Below, in pieces: positions 24,551 through 32,356 of a DNA stretch of 41,348 nucleotides. Source of the stretch: Alteromonas sp. ALT199 (GTDB taxonomy: Bacteria > Pseudomonadota > Gammaproteobacteria > Enterobacterales > Alteromonadaceae); NCBI RefSeq assembly GCF_018619335.1, contig NZ_JAHHDX010000058.1, positions 1 through 41,348 of the forward strand. The letters are read 5' to 3'. The first letter of the stretch is position 1. Every line of letters begins with the position of its first letter. The notes beneath the pieces are model-generated. The model was not told the DNA's origin. It saw only the letters and a program-made list of their open reading frames with translations, and made no database searches. Both the position numbers and the translations under genes were made by a program.

Positions 24551-24988
24551 ATGAAGTTAGATATCCGCTCGGGAACGATAGAAGAAGTTTTACAGGTTAA
24601 TGTTCAACTTCCTGAGTTCGATGGAAGGACAACAGCGAGTAAAATAAGTACAAAATTAACAGGAAAAGCGCACTTAATTCTGGTCGCTAGCCACGGTGAA
24701 AAACCGATAGCATACAAAATAGGTTATGAGATTTCGGATACGGAATTTTACAGTTGGCTTGGCGGAGTCATACCAAATTACAGAAAAAAAGGTGTGGCCA
24801 CTAAGCTTCGTGAGAAGCAAGAATCATGGGCGTTTAATCATGGTTATAGTACCATCAGTGTAAAGTCGATGAACCGATATCGAGCAATGTTACAATTGCT
24901 AATCTCAAATGGCTATTACATATCGGGCTATGAAGATAATGGTTGTGTTGCTAGTAGTAAAATCAAATTTATCAAGTACTTAAATTAA
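24551..24988 (+). CDS. GNAT family N-acetyltransferase
   Basis: A 145-residue acetyltransferase using acetyl-CoA. The CoA-binding motif A is seen in SWLGGVIPNYRKKGVATKLREKQ (RxxGxA core YRKKGVA, about residues 77-84). The C-terminal NRYRAMLQLLISNGYYISGYE matches the usual Asn plus GF/GY element of motif B. The substrate is unknown. It is 56 codons shorter than many N-acetyltransferases with extra domains, but normal for the minimal fold. It is preceded by AGGT. Confidence 0.88.
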   Translation: MKLDIRSGTIEEVLQVNVQLPEFDGRTTASKISTKLTGKAHLILVASHGEKPIAYKIGYEISDTEFYSWLGGVIPNYRKKGVATKLREKQESWAFNHGYSTISVKSMNRYRAMLQLLISNGYYISGYEDNGCVASSKIKFIKYLN

Positions 24989-25170
24989 ATAGCAGAATAA
25001 ACGTTTTCATACATTATCGTTTATAGGATGCGAGTGACTATACTTTGTCTGAAGCAGACCTTAAATGTTCGATTCACGTATGTCCGATTTATTCTGCCAG
25101 AAGCCCTAGTCTTTAACCCTATCTACAAAAAAAAGCTGTATTCACCAAATGTACTTAAAATGAATCAACG

Positions 25171-25467
25171 CTAATCTAATAAAAAGCGTCTGAGATCTTG
25201 TTCTTGCCGCATTACATGCAAGATAAAGACTTTGCTACCCTCGAATTTATAAAAAATTCGACAGGGCTTCACATAAAGCTCGCGGTAATTTAGAGATGGT
25301 AATTCAGAAACTGACTTTCCTGATTTAGGATATTCCTCAAGCATATCTACTTTGGCGAAGACTTCTTTAACCAGTTGCTTTGCCGCAACTAAAGTAGAAA
25401 CCGCTATGTATTCAGCAATATTGTCCAAGTCATTTAGAGCAGGTTCTGTCCATACTATTTCAGCCAT
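25171..25467 (-). CDS. RelE/ParE superfamily toxin
   Basis: A 98-residue toxin-fold protein: IVWTEPALNDLDNIAEYIA at the start, VDMLEEYPKSGKSV in the middle, and YRELYVKPCRIFYKFEGSKVFILHVMRQEQDLRRFL at the end. This pattern resembles the ParE/RelE group, which targets DNA gyrase or the ribosome; which one is not decidable. It overlaps the antitoxin stop by 13 bases, so it is translated from the same mRNA. Confidence 0.9.
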   Translation of the reverse strand: MAEIVWTEPALNDLDNIAEYIAVSTLVAAKQLVKEVFAKVDMLEEYPKSGKSVSELPSLNYRELYVKPCRIFYKFEGSKVFILHVMRQEQDLRRFLLD

Positions 25468-25712
25468 TTATCCATTTTTTCTTTGGCCTGCAGGTTAGTT
25501 AAAACGTCATCATTTCTTATTGCCTGCTCACCTTTTGCAATACCTTCCAGAATCGACATGCGCTTTTGCATCATCTCATAATCATCAACATCAACTAAGT
25601 AAGCCGATGGCTGACCATGCTCTGTAATCAAAACAGGCTCTTTTGAAGAGTGCAGGTCTTGCAAAATCTTTGTGGCTTGTCTCTTCAATGTAGTAACTAA
25701 TTCTACTTTCAC
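25455..25712 (-). CDS. Phd/YefM family antitoxin
   Basis: An 85-residue antitoxin: VKVELVTTLKRQATKILQDL and EPVLITEHGQPSAYLVDVDDYEMMQKRM form the DNA-binding N-terminal fold, and the acidic C-terminal tail wraps the toxin. The start is taken as GTG at 25712, because a promoter (-10 at 25744-25749, -35 at 25766-25771) lies just upstream. The longer frame, open from ATG 25769, would begin before that promoter. It probably represses its own operon. Confidence 0.82.
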   Translation of the reverse strand: MKVELVTTLKRQATKILQDLHSSKEPVLITEHGQPSAYLVDVDDYEMMQKRMSILEGIAKGEQAIRNDDVLTNLQAKEKMDKWLK

Positions 25713-25743
25713 TATGCAGGTTCCAGCTTTCAAATGTACCACT

Positions 25744-25771
25744 ATAGTATCACTTGTCGATAACCACACAA
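25744..25771 (-). promoter_or_regulatory. Promoter of the toxin-antitoxin operon
   Basis: On the minus strand, TTGTGT (25771-25766) and TACTAT (25749-25744) are separated by 16 bases. The -10 lies in a CACTATAGTA near-palindrome, a likely antitoxin operator. Transcription would start about 20-25 bases before the GTG. Confidence 0.55.
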
Positions 25772-25805
25772 GATTTCATTCACTCGGCGCAGATTTACAA
25801 GCTAA

Positions 25806-26462
25806 CTAACCACACCCTACTTCACCCAAACTAACGCGATATTTAAATTCACCACGCTGATTAAATACGTCAAAACCATTATCAGAGGCTTTAAGCTCTA
25901 TCTCCCGTACCCAATTTGTTTTTTCAATAAACCTTAGTTCATAGCGGTTTAAAGGAATTAGGCATTTTAGATAAAAATAATGGTAGGCCGTACCCATGGC
26001 ACCTGGGTCTGCGGTAAACACGTAAATAGTGTTATTTTCTATTGCAAACTCTTTATGAAAGTAGTCTTGGTTAGTTCCAAGTGTTGCATCAATCAGTACA
26101 CCTAATAGACCTATCACAATCTGAATAAGCGCCACTATTGCTAAAACACTGCTCAAAACAATAGATAACCATTTACTTTTAACAAGATGTCTAGAAGTAC
26201 CGTGCTGCTTAAAAAGCAGGTACACACCTGCGCAAAGCGCTATAAGCTTAACTAAGGCTAACGCGTCGCCAACCTGTGACATGAACTTGGGGGAATGGTA
26301 GTTTAAGCCCCACAGCACACCGCCATGCAGACTTTCTACTAATGGAACTATTATTAGAAGTAGCACTGCGAGTAAGGTAGCAATCAAGGCCGCAAAGGTT
26401 TTTTGCGGCACTTGCTTGTTACTCGGGCTATGGTTTTGCTTTAATTGCGTTGTCCCTAACAT
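25806..26462 (-). CDS. Hypothetical membrane protein
   Basis: A 218-residue protein that I do not recognise. It has about three membrane segments (FAALIATLLAVLLLIIVPLV, ALALVKLIALCAGVYLLF, LSIVLSSVLAIVALIQIVIGLLG), then a soluble C-terminal domain of about 95 residues with aromatic beta-strand character and two cysteines (YLKCLIP, GEVGCG at the end). It starts 15 bases after the metalloprotease gene and is probably co-transcribed, so it could assist or anchor that enzyme; this is inference. Confidence 0.65.
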   Translation of the reverse strand: MLGTTQLKQNHSPSNKQVPQKTFAALIATLLAVLLLIIVPLVESLHGGVLWGLNYHSPKFMSQVGDALALVKLIALCAGVYLLFKQHGTSRHLVKSKWLSIVLSSVLAIVALIQIVIGLLGVLIDATLGTNQDYFHKEFAIENNTIYVFTADPGAMGTAYHYFYLKCLIPLNRYELRFIEKTNWVREIELKASDNGFDVFNQRGEFKYRVSLGEVGCG

Positions 26463-26477
26463 TAATTATCAGCTTCC

Positions 26478-28925
26478 TTAAATCGGCGAACCTGGCGGCA
26501 GTGGCTCTACTTCAAAGCTACTTGGCCATGTCTTACTAGCCCAATATGTATCAAACTGCTCTTTCAGTATTTCATACTGATTGTCGTCAGCCTTATCGTC
26601 TAACCATTCGCTAAATTCAAGCAAGGCGAGTTCAGCTTCCATTCTTACTTCAGGCGCCAACTTATCGTTAGTTACTGCTTTCATCACCGCATTCAAAGCC
26701 ACCAGCTGTAAGCGCTTTGCTAGTGGGCTTTGCGTCTTATTTTTATACCAGTGTACGCTAAGTATTTGCTTCACTAGCATTGAAACGCCTACTTTTTTGC
26801 GTCTATCGTTAGTGCTTCTTGTTTGCCACTCTAGGCGGTTCAAGCGTTCTGGGTGTAATAGCAACTCAAAAGCAAAGTTGGATGCCGAAGCTGCGGCAGA
26901 AACCGGGTCTAACATTAACCCCATTTTACCCTTAAAGTGCTCGCGGGTAATGTCGTCACCGTATGCTGTGGGTGGAATTAGTGCGAGTATAGATTCAGGA
27001 ATAGTCAGGTAATCTGCGGTAGTAGCAGTAATTAATTGCTGCATAGCGCGTTGCTGAAGCGCGGGTGCTACAAACTGTTGGCCCTGCGCTTGGGTATAGT
27101 CACCTTTGCGCTCGTATTCATACACTAAACCGCCGACTTGCTTTGCTACGGCTTCTAGCTGATAGCGGTGTAGCAAGTAAATAGGCACTAAAGCATTTTC
27201 AAGGGACGACAAACTGCTGTTTGGGCTTAACGTATCTAAACCTAATTTGGCTAGCGCCAACTCGCGCACTTTTGAAATGTCGTCGAAGGCATCTAGCGGG
27301 TTGCTTCCGTTTTCCCACATATGGCCGTTTGCCGATGCATGGCGACTGCTGCGAGTATCTGGGTCTGATTTAAAGCTTAAGCCGTCGTTGCGACCTTTTA
27401 CGATAATTTTTGCCAAGGCTTCGGCTTCCTCTACGGCGCTGGCGAAGTCTTGGTAACCATATGCTACAGCGTGTATATCCCATACGCCTATGCCTTTGTC
27501 ATAAGCGCCTTCTAGGCTAATTTTGCCGTTTTTAATACTAATTTTTGGGTGAGGATAATCCATCACCGACGCACGGTTGTTTTCACTTGCTGCAAAATTG
27601 TGTGCTATTCCTAATGTGTGCCCTACTTCGTGAGCAGACAGTTGCCTAATACGATCTAATGCCATTTCTTGCTGCACAGTGGTGTCGGTGTTGCCGTCTT
27701 TAAATGGGCTGGTTAGGCCTAGGGCAATTAAATAATCTTGCCTTACACGCAATGAACCTAGCGTAACATGGCCTTTGATAATTTCGCCTGTACGCGGGTC
27801 AACAACCGACGAACCGTACGACCAACCACGCGTTGCGCGATGTACCCAGTTAATGACGTTGTAGCGCACGTCCATTGGGTCGGCACCTTCCGGCAATACT
27901 TTCACCTGAAACGCATCTTTATAACCTGCGGCTTCATAGGCTTGATTCCACCAGCTTGCGCCTTCTTTAAGCGCTGTCATGACCGGCTCGGGAATACCTG
28001 GATCTAGATAGTACACAATAGGCTCAACCGCTTCGCTCTTCGCCGCATGAGGTGTTTTCTTGTGTAAACGATGGCGGGTAATATACCGCTGTTCAGTAGG
28101 TTCACTAATCGGCGTTGAGTAATCAAAGTAGCTGAATTTCCAGTAGCCTGAGTATGGATGGTACTCTCTGGGCGTGTAATTATCGTCGGGCAGTGCCACA
28201 AACGAGTGATGTAAGTGCACAGTCAAACTTTCTGGGTCGGGCGTAACTTGCTGCACGTATTCGCCCGGCTTTTTACCAGCAAAAGTGACTAAAGCTTCTA
28301 GCTCAGAGTTTTTTTCAAAGCCTTTGGTTTTAGGTAGGTATACGCCGCTTCTCATTTTATCGACGCTGAAGCTACCTTGACTAGTGCGCGCCATACGATT
28401 TCCTATACCGTGAATATCACTTAAAAGAAACGGCGTATAGTCAATAAGGCTGGCGCTTTCGTTTTTCGCCACCAATTTAAAGCCCGCAATGACAGAGTCA
28501 GCAAAGGCTTCGTTGATGCTTTGTTTTTCAGCGTCACTGCCGTGGGCTGCCCGATATTTGGTATTGTGCTGCTTCAATAAAACCTTGTTGCCAAATTTTT
28601 CAAAGCTAACTAAGCGCGTGTCGCCAAGCTGTCCGCGATCAAGGCCAATGTCGTTTGAGCCTACGCCATATGGCAAACTACTTTGAAACAAATATTCGGC
28701 GTGCCGTGTTGGCACCGCCAAGTAAACCTTGTCGCTTTCATCATCATAGTAAACGGGGATTAACCCGTCTTTCTTGGTCATTTCGCTGGTGAATTCGTTG
28801 ATGCTTGGTAACGCTGCCCAAGCTGAAGACGTAGACATGAAAAACAATACCGTAAACGCAATAGCCGATTTAGTCGATGCTTTTACCTGTAACGCCGCTT
28901 TGTGGAAAATGTTCAATTGCAGCAT
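26478..28925 (-). CDS. Secreted zinc-dependent metalloprotease (DUF5117/DUF4953 type)
   Basis: An 815-residue exported protein. The signal peptide ends in SSAWA/A near residue 37. A large N-terminal domain (about 40-270: VYYDDESDKVYLAVP, FLFQSSLPYGVGSNDIGLDRGQ) resembles DUF5117/DUF5118. The catalytic domain has HEVGHTLGIAH at residues 432-442, a full HExxHxxGxxH metzincin-type zinc site, followed by SVMDYPHP, which fits a Met-turn. Earlier, PVMTALKEGASWWNQAYEAAGY and DVRYNVINWVHRATRGWSYG are typical of the family. It probably works in the periplasm or outside the cell on peptides. The following gene is a small membrane protein. Confidence 0.92.
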   Translation of the reverse strand: MLQLNIFHKAALQVKASTKSAIAFTVLFFMSTSSAWAALPSINEFTSEMTKKDGLIPVYYDDESDKVYLAVPTRHAEYLFQSSLPYGVGSNDIGLDRGQLGDTRLVSFEKFGNKVLLKQHNTKYRAAHGSDAEKQSINEAFADSVIAGFKLVAKNESASLIDYTPFLLSDIHGIGNRMARTSQGSFSVDKMRSGVYLPKTKGFEKNSELEALVTFAGKKPGEYVQQVTPDPESLTVHLHHSFVALPDDNYTPREYHPYSGYWKFSYFDYSTPISEPTEQRYITRHRLHKKTPHAAKSEAVEPIVYYLDPGIPEPVMTALKEGASWWNQAYEAAGYKDAFQVKVLPEGADPMDVRYNVINWVHRATRGWSYGSSVVDPRTGEIIKGHVTLGSLRVRQDYLIALGLTSPFKDGNTDTTVQQEMALDRIRQLSAHEVGHTLGIAHNFAASENNRASVMDYPHPKISIKNGKISLEGAYDKGIGVWDIHAVAYGYQDFASAVEEAEALAKIIVKGRNDGLSFKSDPDTRSSRHASANGHMWENGSNPLDAFDDISKVRELALAKLGLDTLSPNSSLSSLENALVPIYLLHRYQLEAVAKQVGGLVYEYERKGDYTQAQGQQFVAPALQQRAMQQLITATTADYLTIPESILALIPPTAYGDDITREHFKGKMGLMLDPVSAAASASNFAFELLLHPERLNRLEWQTRSTNDRRKKVGVSMLVKQILSVHWYKNKTQSPLAKRLQLVALNAVMKAVTNDKLAPEVRMEAELALLEFSEWLDDKADDNQYEILKEQFDTYWASKTWPSSFEVEPLPPGSPI

Positions 28926-29112
28926 GCAGTTAGTTCCTATTATTGTGAATTTCTAGCCTACCCTATGTAAGGTATTTTGCCCATGGTAATTTGTCGTTTT
29001 GTCAGCTTTTTAGCCATGCGTTTCTGCTTTGTTTCCAAACGGCCGATTTGCTTACTATTTTTAATTTAGATGGTTCCGCTCATAAAATTAAATCCTTGCC
29101 ACAATTATCAAT

Positions 29113-29191
29113 ATTAAATTGAAACAGATTGAATTTAATGAGCAATTATAAAATTTAAGACATATTGCTAAGCTAATGTTCGTACCGGTAC
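29113..29191. promoter_or_regulatory. AT-rich control region with two inverted repeats
   Basis: ATTAAATT (29113-29120) and AATTTAAT (29132-29139) form an inverted repeat with an 11-base spacer. A perfect palindrome GTACCGGTAC (29182-29191) lies about 40 bases before the crotonase start. The latter looks like a dimeric-repressor operator, such as a TetR-type site; no regulator gene is adjacent. Confidence 0.4.
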
Positions 29192-29230
29192 ACAAAATTA
29201 TTCAAATTATAAAATATGAGGTATGTAACA

Positions 29231-30076
29231 ATGGCGTATGAAGGCTACAGAACATTTAAAGCAAACCAAGACGGCGCAATTCTTACCGTGATTTTCGACT
29301 TTGGCCCTGTAAACGTTCAAGGTCAAGAAATGCTAGAAGACTTGATGGGTCTAGCCATGCGACTTGAACGCGACAGAAGCGTAAAAGTAGTAGTATTTCA
29401 ATCTGCTCACCCCGAAATTTGGGTATGTCACTACGACACTAACCTACTTAAAGACATGTCTACAGAGCCACTCTCTAGGCAAGACGCTGACTTACTTGAC
29501 CTACAAATGGTGCTTCAGCGAATAAGCCACTTGCCGCAAGCCACTATTGCAAAACTGGAAGGCGTTGCTCGTGGTGGCGGTCATGAACTTGCACTTGCAT
29601 GCGATATGCGTTTTGCAGTTCGAGGTAAATTTAAGTTTATGCAGATGGAAGTGGGTATGGGAATTTTGCCCTGTGGCGGTGGAGCATCGCGCATGGCAAG
29701 ACAGGCTGGGCTTGGCAGAGCGTTAGAGATTATTTTAAGCGCCCGTGACTTTACTGCCGATGAGGCTGAAGCCTACGGTACCATAAATAAAGCTATGGAA
29801 GCCGAAGAAATTGGCCCGTACGTAGATGCTTTGGCTAGACGAATAGCACTGTTTCCAGCTGAGTCTATCAACGCATGTAAACAAGCGGTCTATGAATCTA
29901 TCGACAAGCCTATAAACGAAGCGTTAAAAGCAGAAGCCTACTGGCTTTATCAAGCCACCAGCAAAACACCTGCCGTGAAGCGCTTTGCAGAAGCAGATAG
30001 ACAAGGGCTTCAATTTGACTTAGAAAACCAGCGTAACTGGAACGACTTGGTTGTTGCAGTTCAGGATATTAAATAG
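29231..30076 (+). CDS. Enoyl-CoA hydratase/isomerase (crotonase) family protein
   Basis: A 281-residue crotonase-fold enzyme. The two catalytic glutamates of the hydratase group are retained: RGGGHELALACDM matches the E144 region and QMEVGMGILPCGGG the E164 region of rat mitochondrial hydratase. The usual first oxyanion-hole motif (AGxD) is replaced by WVCHYD, so the substrate or reaction may differ from plain hydration. The start is ATG 29231, with GAGG about 9 bases upstream; ATG 29216 overlaps that ribosome site. It is followed 10 bases later by the YdcH gene. Confidence 0.87.
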   Translation: MAYEGYRTFKANQDGAILTVIFDFGPVNVQGQEMLEDLMGLAMRLERDRSVKVVVFQSAHPEIWVCHYDTNLLKDMSTEPLSRQDADLLDLQMVLQRISHLPQATIAKLEGVARGGGHELALACDMRFAVRGKFKFMQMEVGMGILPCGGGASRMARQAGLGRALEIILSARDFTADEAEAYGTINKAMEAEEIGPYVDALARRIALFPAESINACKQAVYESIDKPINEALKAEAYWLYQATSKTPAVKRFAEADRQGLQFDLENQRNWNDLVVAVQDIK

Positions 30077-30086
30077 GAGAACAATT

Positions 30087-30329
30087 ATGTTAGGCGAAAA
30101 CCACTCACTACTATGTGACTTTCCAGAACACAAAGAAACGATTAACCGTTTGAATGCGAATAGCACTGACTTTGCCGAAAAAGCAAAACGCTATCACAGC
30201 TTAGATGAAGAAATTAGAAACCTTGAAGAGCTTGGTTCGCCCGCAAGCGATGAGACACTCCACCAGCTAAAACACGACCGCGCCGAGTTGAAAGATGTAC
30301 TTTATCAGGTGTTGTTAGACGGTAAGTAA
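30087..30329 (+). CDS. YdcH family (DUF465) protein
   Basis: An 80-residue helical-hairpin protein of the YdcH family (DUF465): FPEHKETINRLNANSTDFAEKAKRYHSLDEEIRNLE, then TLHQLKHDRAELKDVLYQVL. The function is unknown. It starts at the ATG with strong GGAG 6-9 bases upstream, 10 bases after the crotonase stop, so it is in the same transcript. Confidence 0.9.
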   Translation: MLGENHSLLCDFPEHKETINRLNANSTDFAEKAKRYHSLDEEIRNLEELGSPASDETLHQLKHDRAELKDVLYQVLLDGK

Positions 30330-30397
30330 AATATCCTTGTTATGCACTTCATGTGCCCTTAAATAATGTAGTGCCTCAATTGAGGTAACTACTTTAT

Positions 30398-30411
30398 TTG
30401 ATCTCTATCAA
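30398..30411 (+). promoter_or_regulatory. Consensus FNR box before trhP
   Basis: TTGAT-CTCT-ATCAA is a perfect match to the FNR consensus, extended to a 16-base symmetric site (30397-30412). A possible -10 (TATGTT, 30439-30444) would put the transcript start near 30450, with the box centred about -46. A second perfect palindrome CCTCAATTGAGG is at 30374-30385. Confidence 0.65.
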
Positions 30412-30496
30412 ACCCTCGCCCGTTTAGGCTTGAGAGCGTATGTTACGGCTTATAGAATCCGCCTCTTTGTTTAAAGCGTCTAATAGCGGTTTTTAT

Positions 30497-31990
30497 ATGA
30501 CTCCACCAGTTACACCTAATTCTAACTCTTCAATTAAACGCGCAGCTGAATCTAAATTCAAAACTGACAAACTAGTCACACCAGAGCTATTAGCGCCTGC
30601 GGGCAGCTTGCGTAATATGCGCTACGCTTTCGCTTATGGGGCTGATGCGGTTTACGCTGGGCTGCCGCGCTACTCACTGCGTGTAAGAAATAACGAATTT
30701 AGCCTTGAAAATTTAGCGATAGGAATAAAAGAAGCACATGCTTTAGGTAAAAAGTTTTATGTTGTAAGCAACATCGCTGCGCACAACAGTAAGCTTGGTA
30801 CCTACCTTAAAGATATTTCACCGATAATTGCTATGAAGCCTGATGCGCTAATTATGTCAGATCCTGGGCTTATAATGATGACGCGCGATGCCTTCCCTGA
30901 AATACCGATTCATCTAAGTGTTCAGGCCAATGCCGTAAACTATGCCGCCGTCAAGTTCTGGCAAAATCAAGGCATTGAGCGCGTTATATTGTCGAGAGAG
31001 CTCTCTTTGGAAGAAATTGAAACTATTCATGATCAGGTTCCAGATATGGAATTGGAAGTGTTTGTGCATGGCGCACTTTGTATGGCGTATTCGGGGCGCT
31101 GTTTATTGTCCGGATATATGAATAAACGCGATCCGAATCAAGGCACGTGCACCAATGCTTGTCGATGGACTTACGATGTTAAGACGGGCGAAGAAAATGA
31201 AACCGGAGATATTGTTCAAGCCATTGAATTTGATAAAGCGGGCTCCGCACCTCAGACGGTAATTCCCACCCTGGGAGAAGGCACGCCAAGCACGCAAGTG
31301 TTTATGTTAGAAGAAAAAGAAAAGCCCGGCGAAATGATGCCTGCTTTTGAAGACGAACATGGCACGTATATTATGAATTCTAAAGATTTACGTGCCGTGC
31401 AGCATGTGGACCGTTTGACCAAAATGGGCGTTCATAGCTTAAAAATAGAAGGGCGCACAAAATCGCACTACTACTGCGCGCGAACAGCGCAAGTTTATCG
31501 CAAAGCAATTGACGACGCGGTAGCAGGAAAGGCATTTGATAGTGCGTTAATGGGAAGCTTGGAAACCTTGGCCCATCGAGGTTATACCGAAGGTTTCTTG
31601 CGTCGTCATGCGCACCAAGACTATCAAAATTATGAGTATGGACACTCTGTTAGCAATAGGCAGCAATTTGTGGGTGAAGTGCTAGGTAGCTGTGAAGAAA
31701 CTGGCTTTACAATAATTAATGTTAAAAACAAATTCTGTGTGGGCGACTCGCTAGAATTGATGACTCCAAGCGGTAACATCACCTTCACACTGGATGAAAT
31801 GCTGGATGAGAAAAAACATAGCACTAGTAATGCTAAAGGTTCGGGACATCAAGTAAGAATACCGCTACCTAGAAATGTGCCTCTAGATTTTGCTCTACTT
31901 CTGCGAAACCTAGATGAAGGCGTTGATACCCGAAATCCGTTTAGCAAAACGGCTACTACCGTAAATCCCCAAAACATGAGCGAAAAATAA
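30497..31990 (+). CDS. trhP: tRNA 5-hydroxyuridine synthesis protein (U32 peptidase family)
   Basis: A 498-residue homologue of E. coli YegQ/TrhP, which makes 5-hydroxyuridine at tRNA position 34 without oxygen, using prephenate. Near-identical family segments are RNMRYAFAYGADAVYAGLPRYSLRVRNNEF, HLSVQANAVN, ILSRELSLEEIE, the U32 signature FVHGALCMAYSGRCLLSGYMNKRDPNQGTC, and MGVHSLKIEGRTKS. Iron-sulfur cysteines are in the CTNAC region and nearby. An earlier in-frame ATG at 30440 would overlap the proposed -10, so 30497 is chosen. Either way the N terminus is about 30 residues or more longer than in E. coli. The YfhL-type ferredoxin gene follows after 3 bases. Confidence 0.9.
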   Translation: MTPPVTPNSNSSIKRAAESKFKTDKLVTPELLAPAGSLRNMRYAFAYGADAVYAGLPRYSLRVRNNEFSLENLAIGIKEAHALGKKFYVVSNIAAHNSKLGTYLKDISPIIAMKPDALIMSDPGLIMMTRDAFPEIPIHLSVQANAVNYAAVKFWQNQGIERVILSRELSLEEIETIHDQVPDMELEVFVHGALCMAYSGRCLLSGYMNKRDPNQGTCTNACRWTYDVKTGEENETGDIVQAIEFDKAGSAPQTVIPTLGEGTPSTQVFMLEEKEKPGEMMPAFEDEHGTYIMNSKDLRAVQHVDRLTKMGVHSLKIEGRTKSHYYCARTAQVYRKAIDDAVAGKAFDSALMGSLETLAHRGYTEGFLRRHAHQDYQNYEYGHSVSNRQQFVGEVLGSCEETGFTIINVKNKFCVGDSLELMTPSGNITFTLDEMLDEKKHSTSNAKGSGHQVRIPLPRNVPLDFALLLRNLDEGVDTRNPFSKTATTVNPQNMSEK

Positions 31991-31993
31991 AGC

Positions 31994-32239
31994 ATGGCAC
32001 TTCATATTCTGAATAGTTGCATCAACTGCGACATGTGCGAGCTAGAATGCCCCAATGCTGCTATTAGCATGGGCAATAAAGTGTATGAAATTGATCCATT
32101 GCGTTGTACGGAATGCGTTGGCCATTACGATGCCCCTACTTGCGTAGCGGTGTGCCCTATAAATGTTGTTAAGCCAGACCCTAGCAATAAAGAGTCGCTA
32201 GACGAGCTGGCAGAAAAGTTCATTCGTTTAAGCAGCTAA
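31994..32239 (+). CDS. yfhL: YfhL-type 2[4Fe-4S] ferredoxin
   Basis: An 81-residue cytosolic ferredoxin closely matching YfhL of E. coli. It has two cluster motifs, CINCDMCELECP (residues 9-20) and CTECVGHYDAPTCVAVCP, the second with the characteristic 8-residue insertion that lowers redox potential in this group. It starts 3 bases after trhP, so an electron-transfer role for TrhP is plausible; E. coli has the two genes apart. Confidence 0.93.
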   Translation: MALHILNSCINCDMCELECPNAAISMGNKVYEIDPLRCTECVGHYDAPTCVAVCPINVVKPDPSNKESLDELAEKFIRLSS

Positions 32240-32356
32240 GGCCAAAGCAAGCCAACGGATTAGTTGAATTTTTCAAAGAATTATCTTGAATCACAACCAA
32301 GAGTAAGCCCTAATTGCAGCACTAATTCAATCGGCATTACTTATAAGGATTTTATT

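Noticed and set aside
23595..25770. Chromosomal integron cassettes
   Set aside because: The gene content fits, but I see no attC core sites (GTTRRRY/RYYYAAC) at the gene boundaries and gene orientation is mixed.
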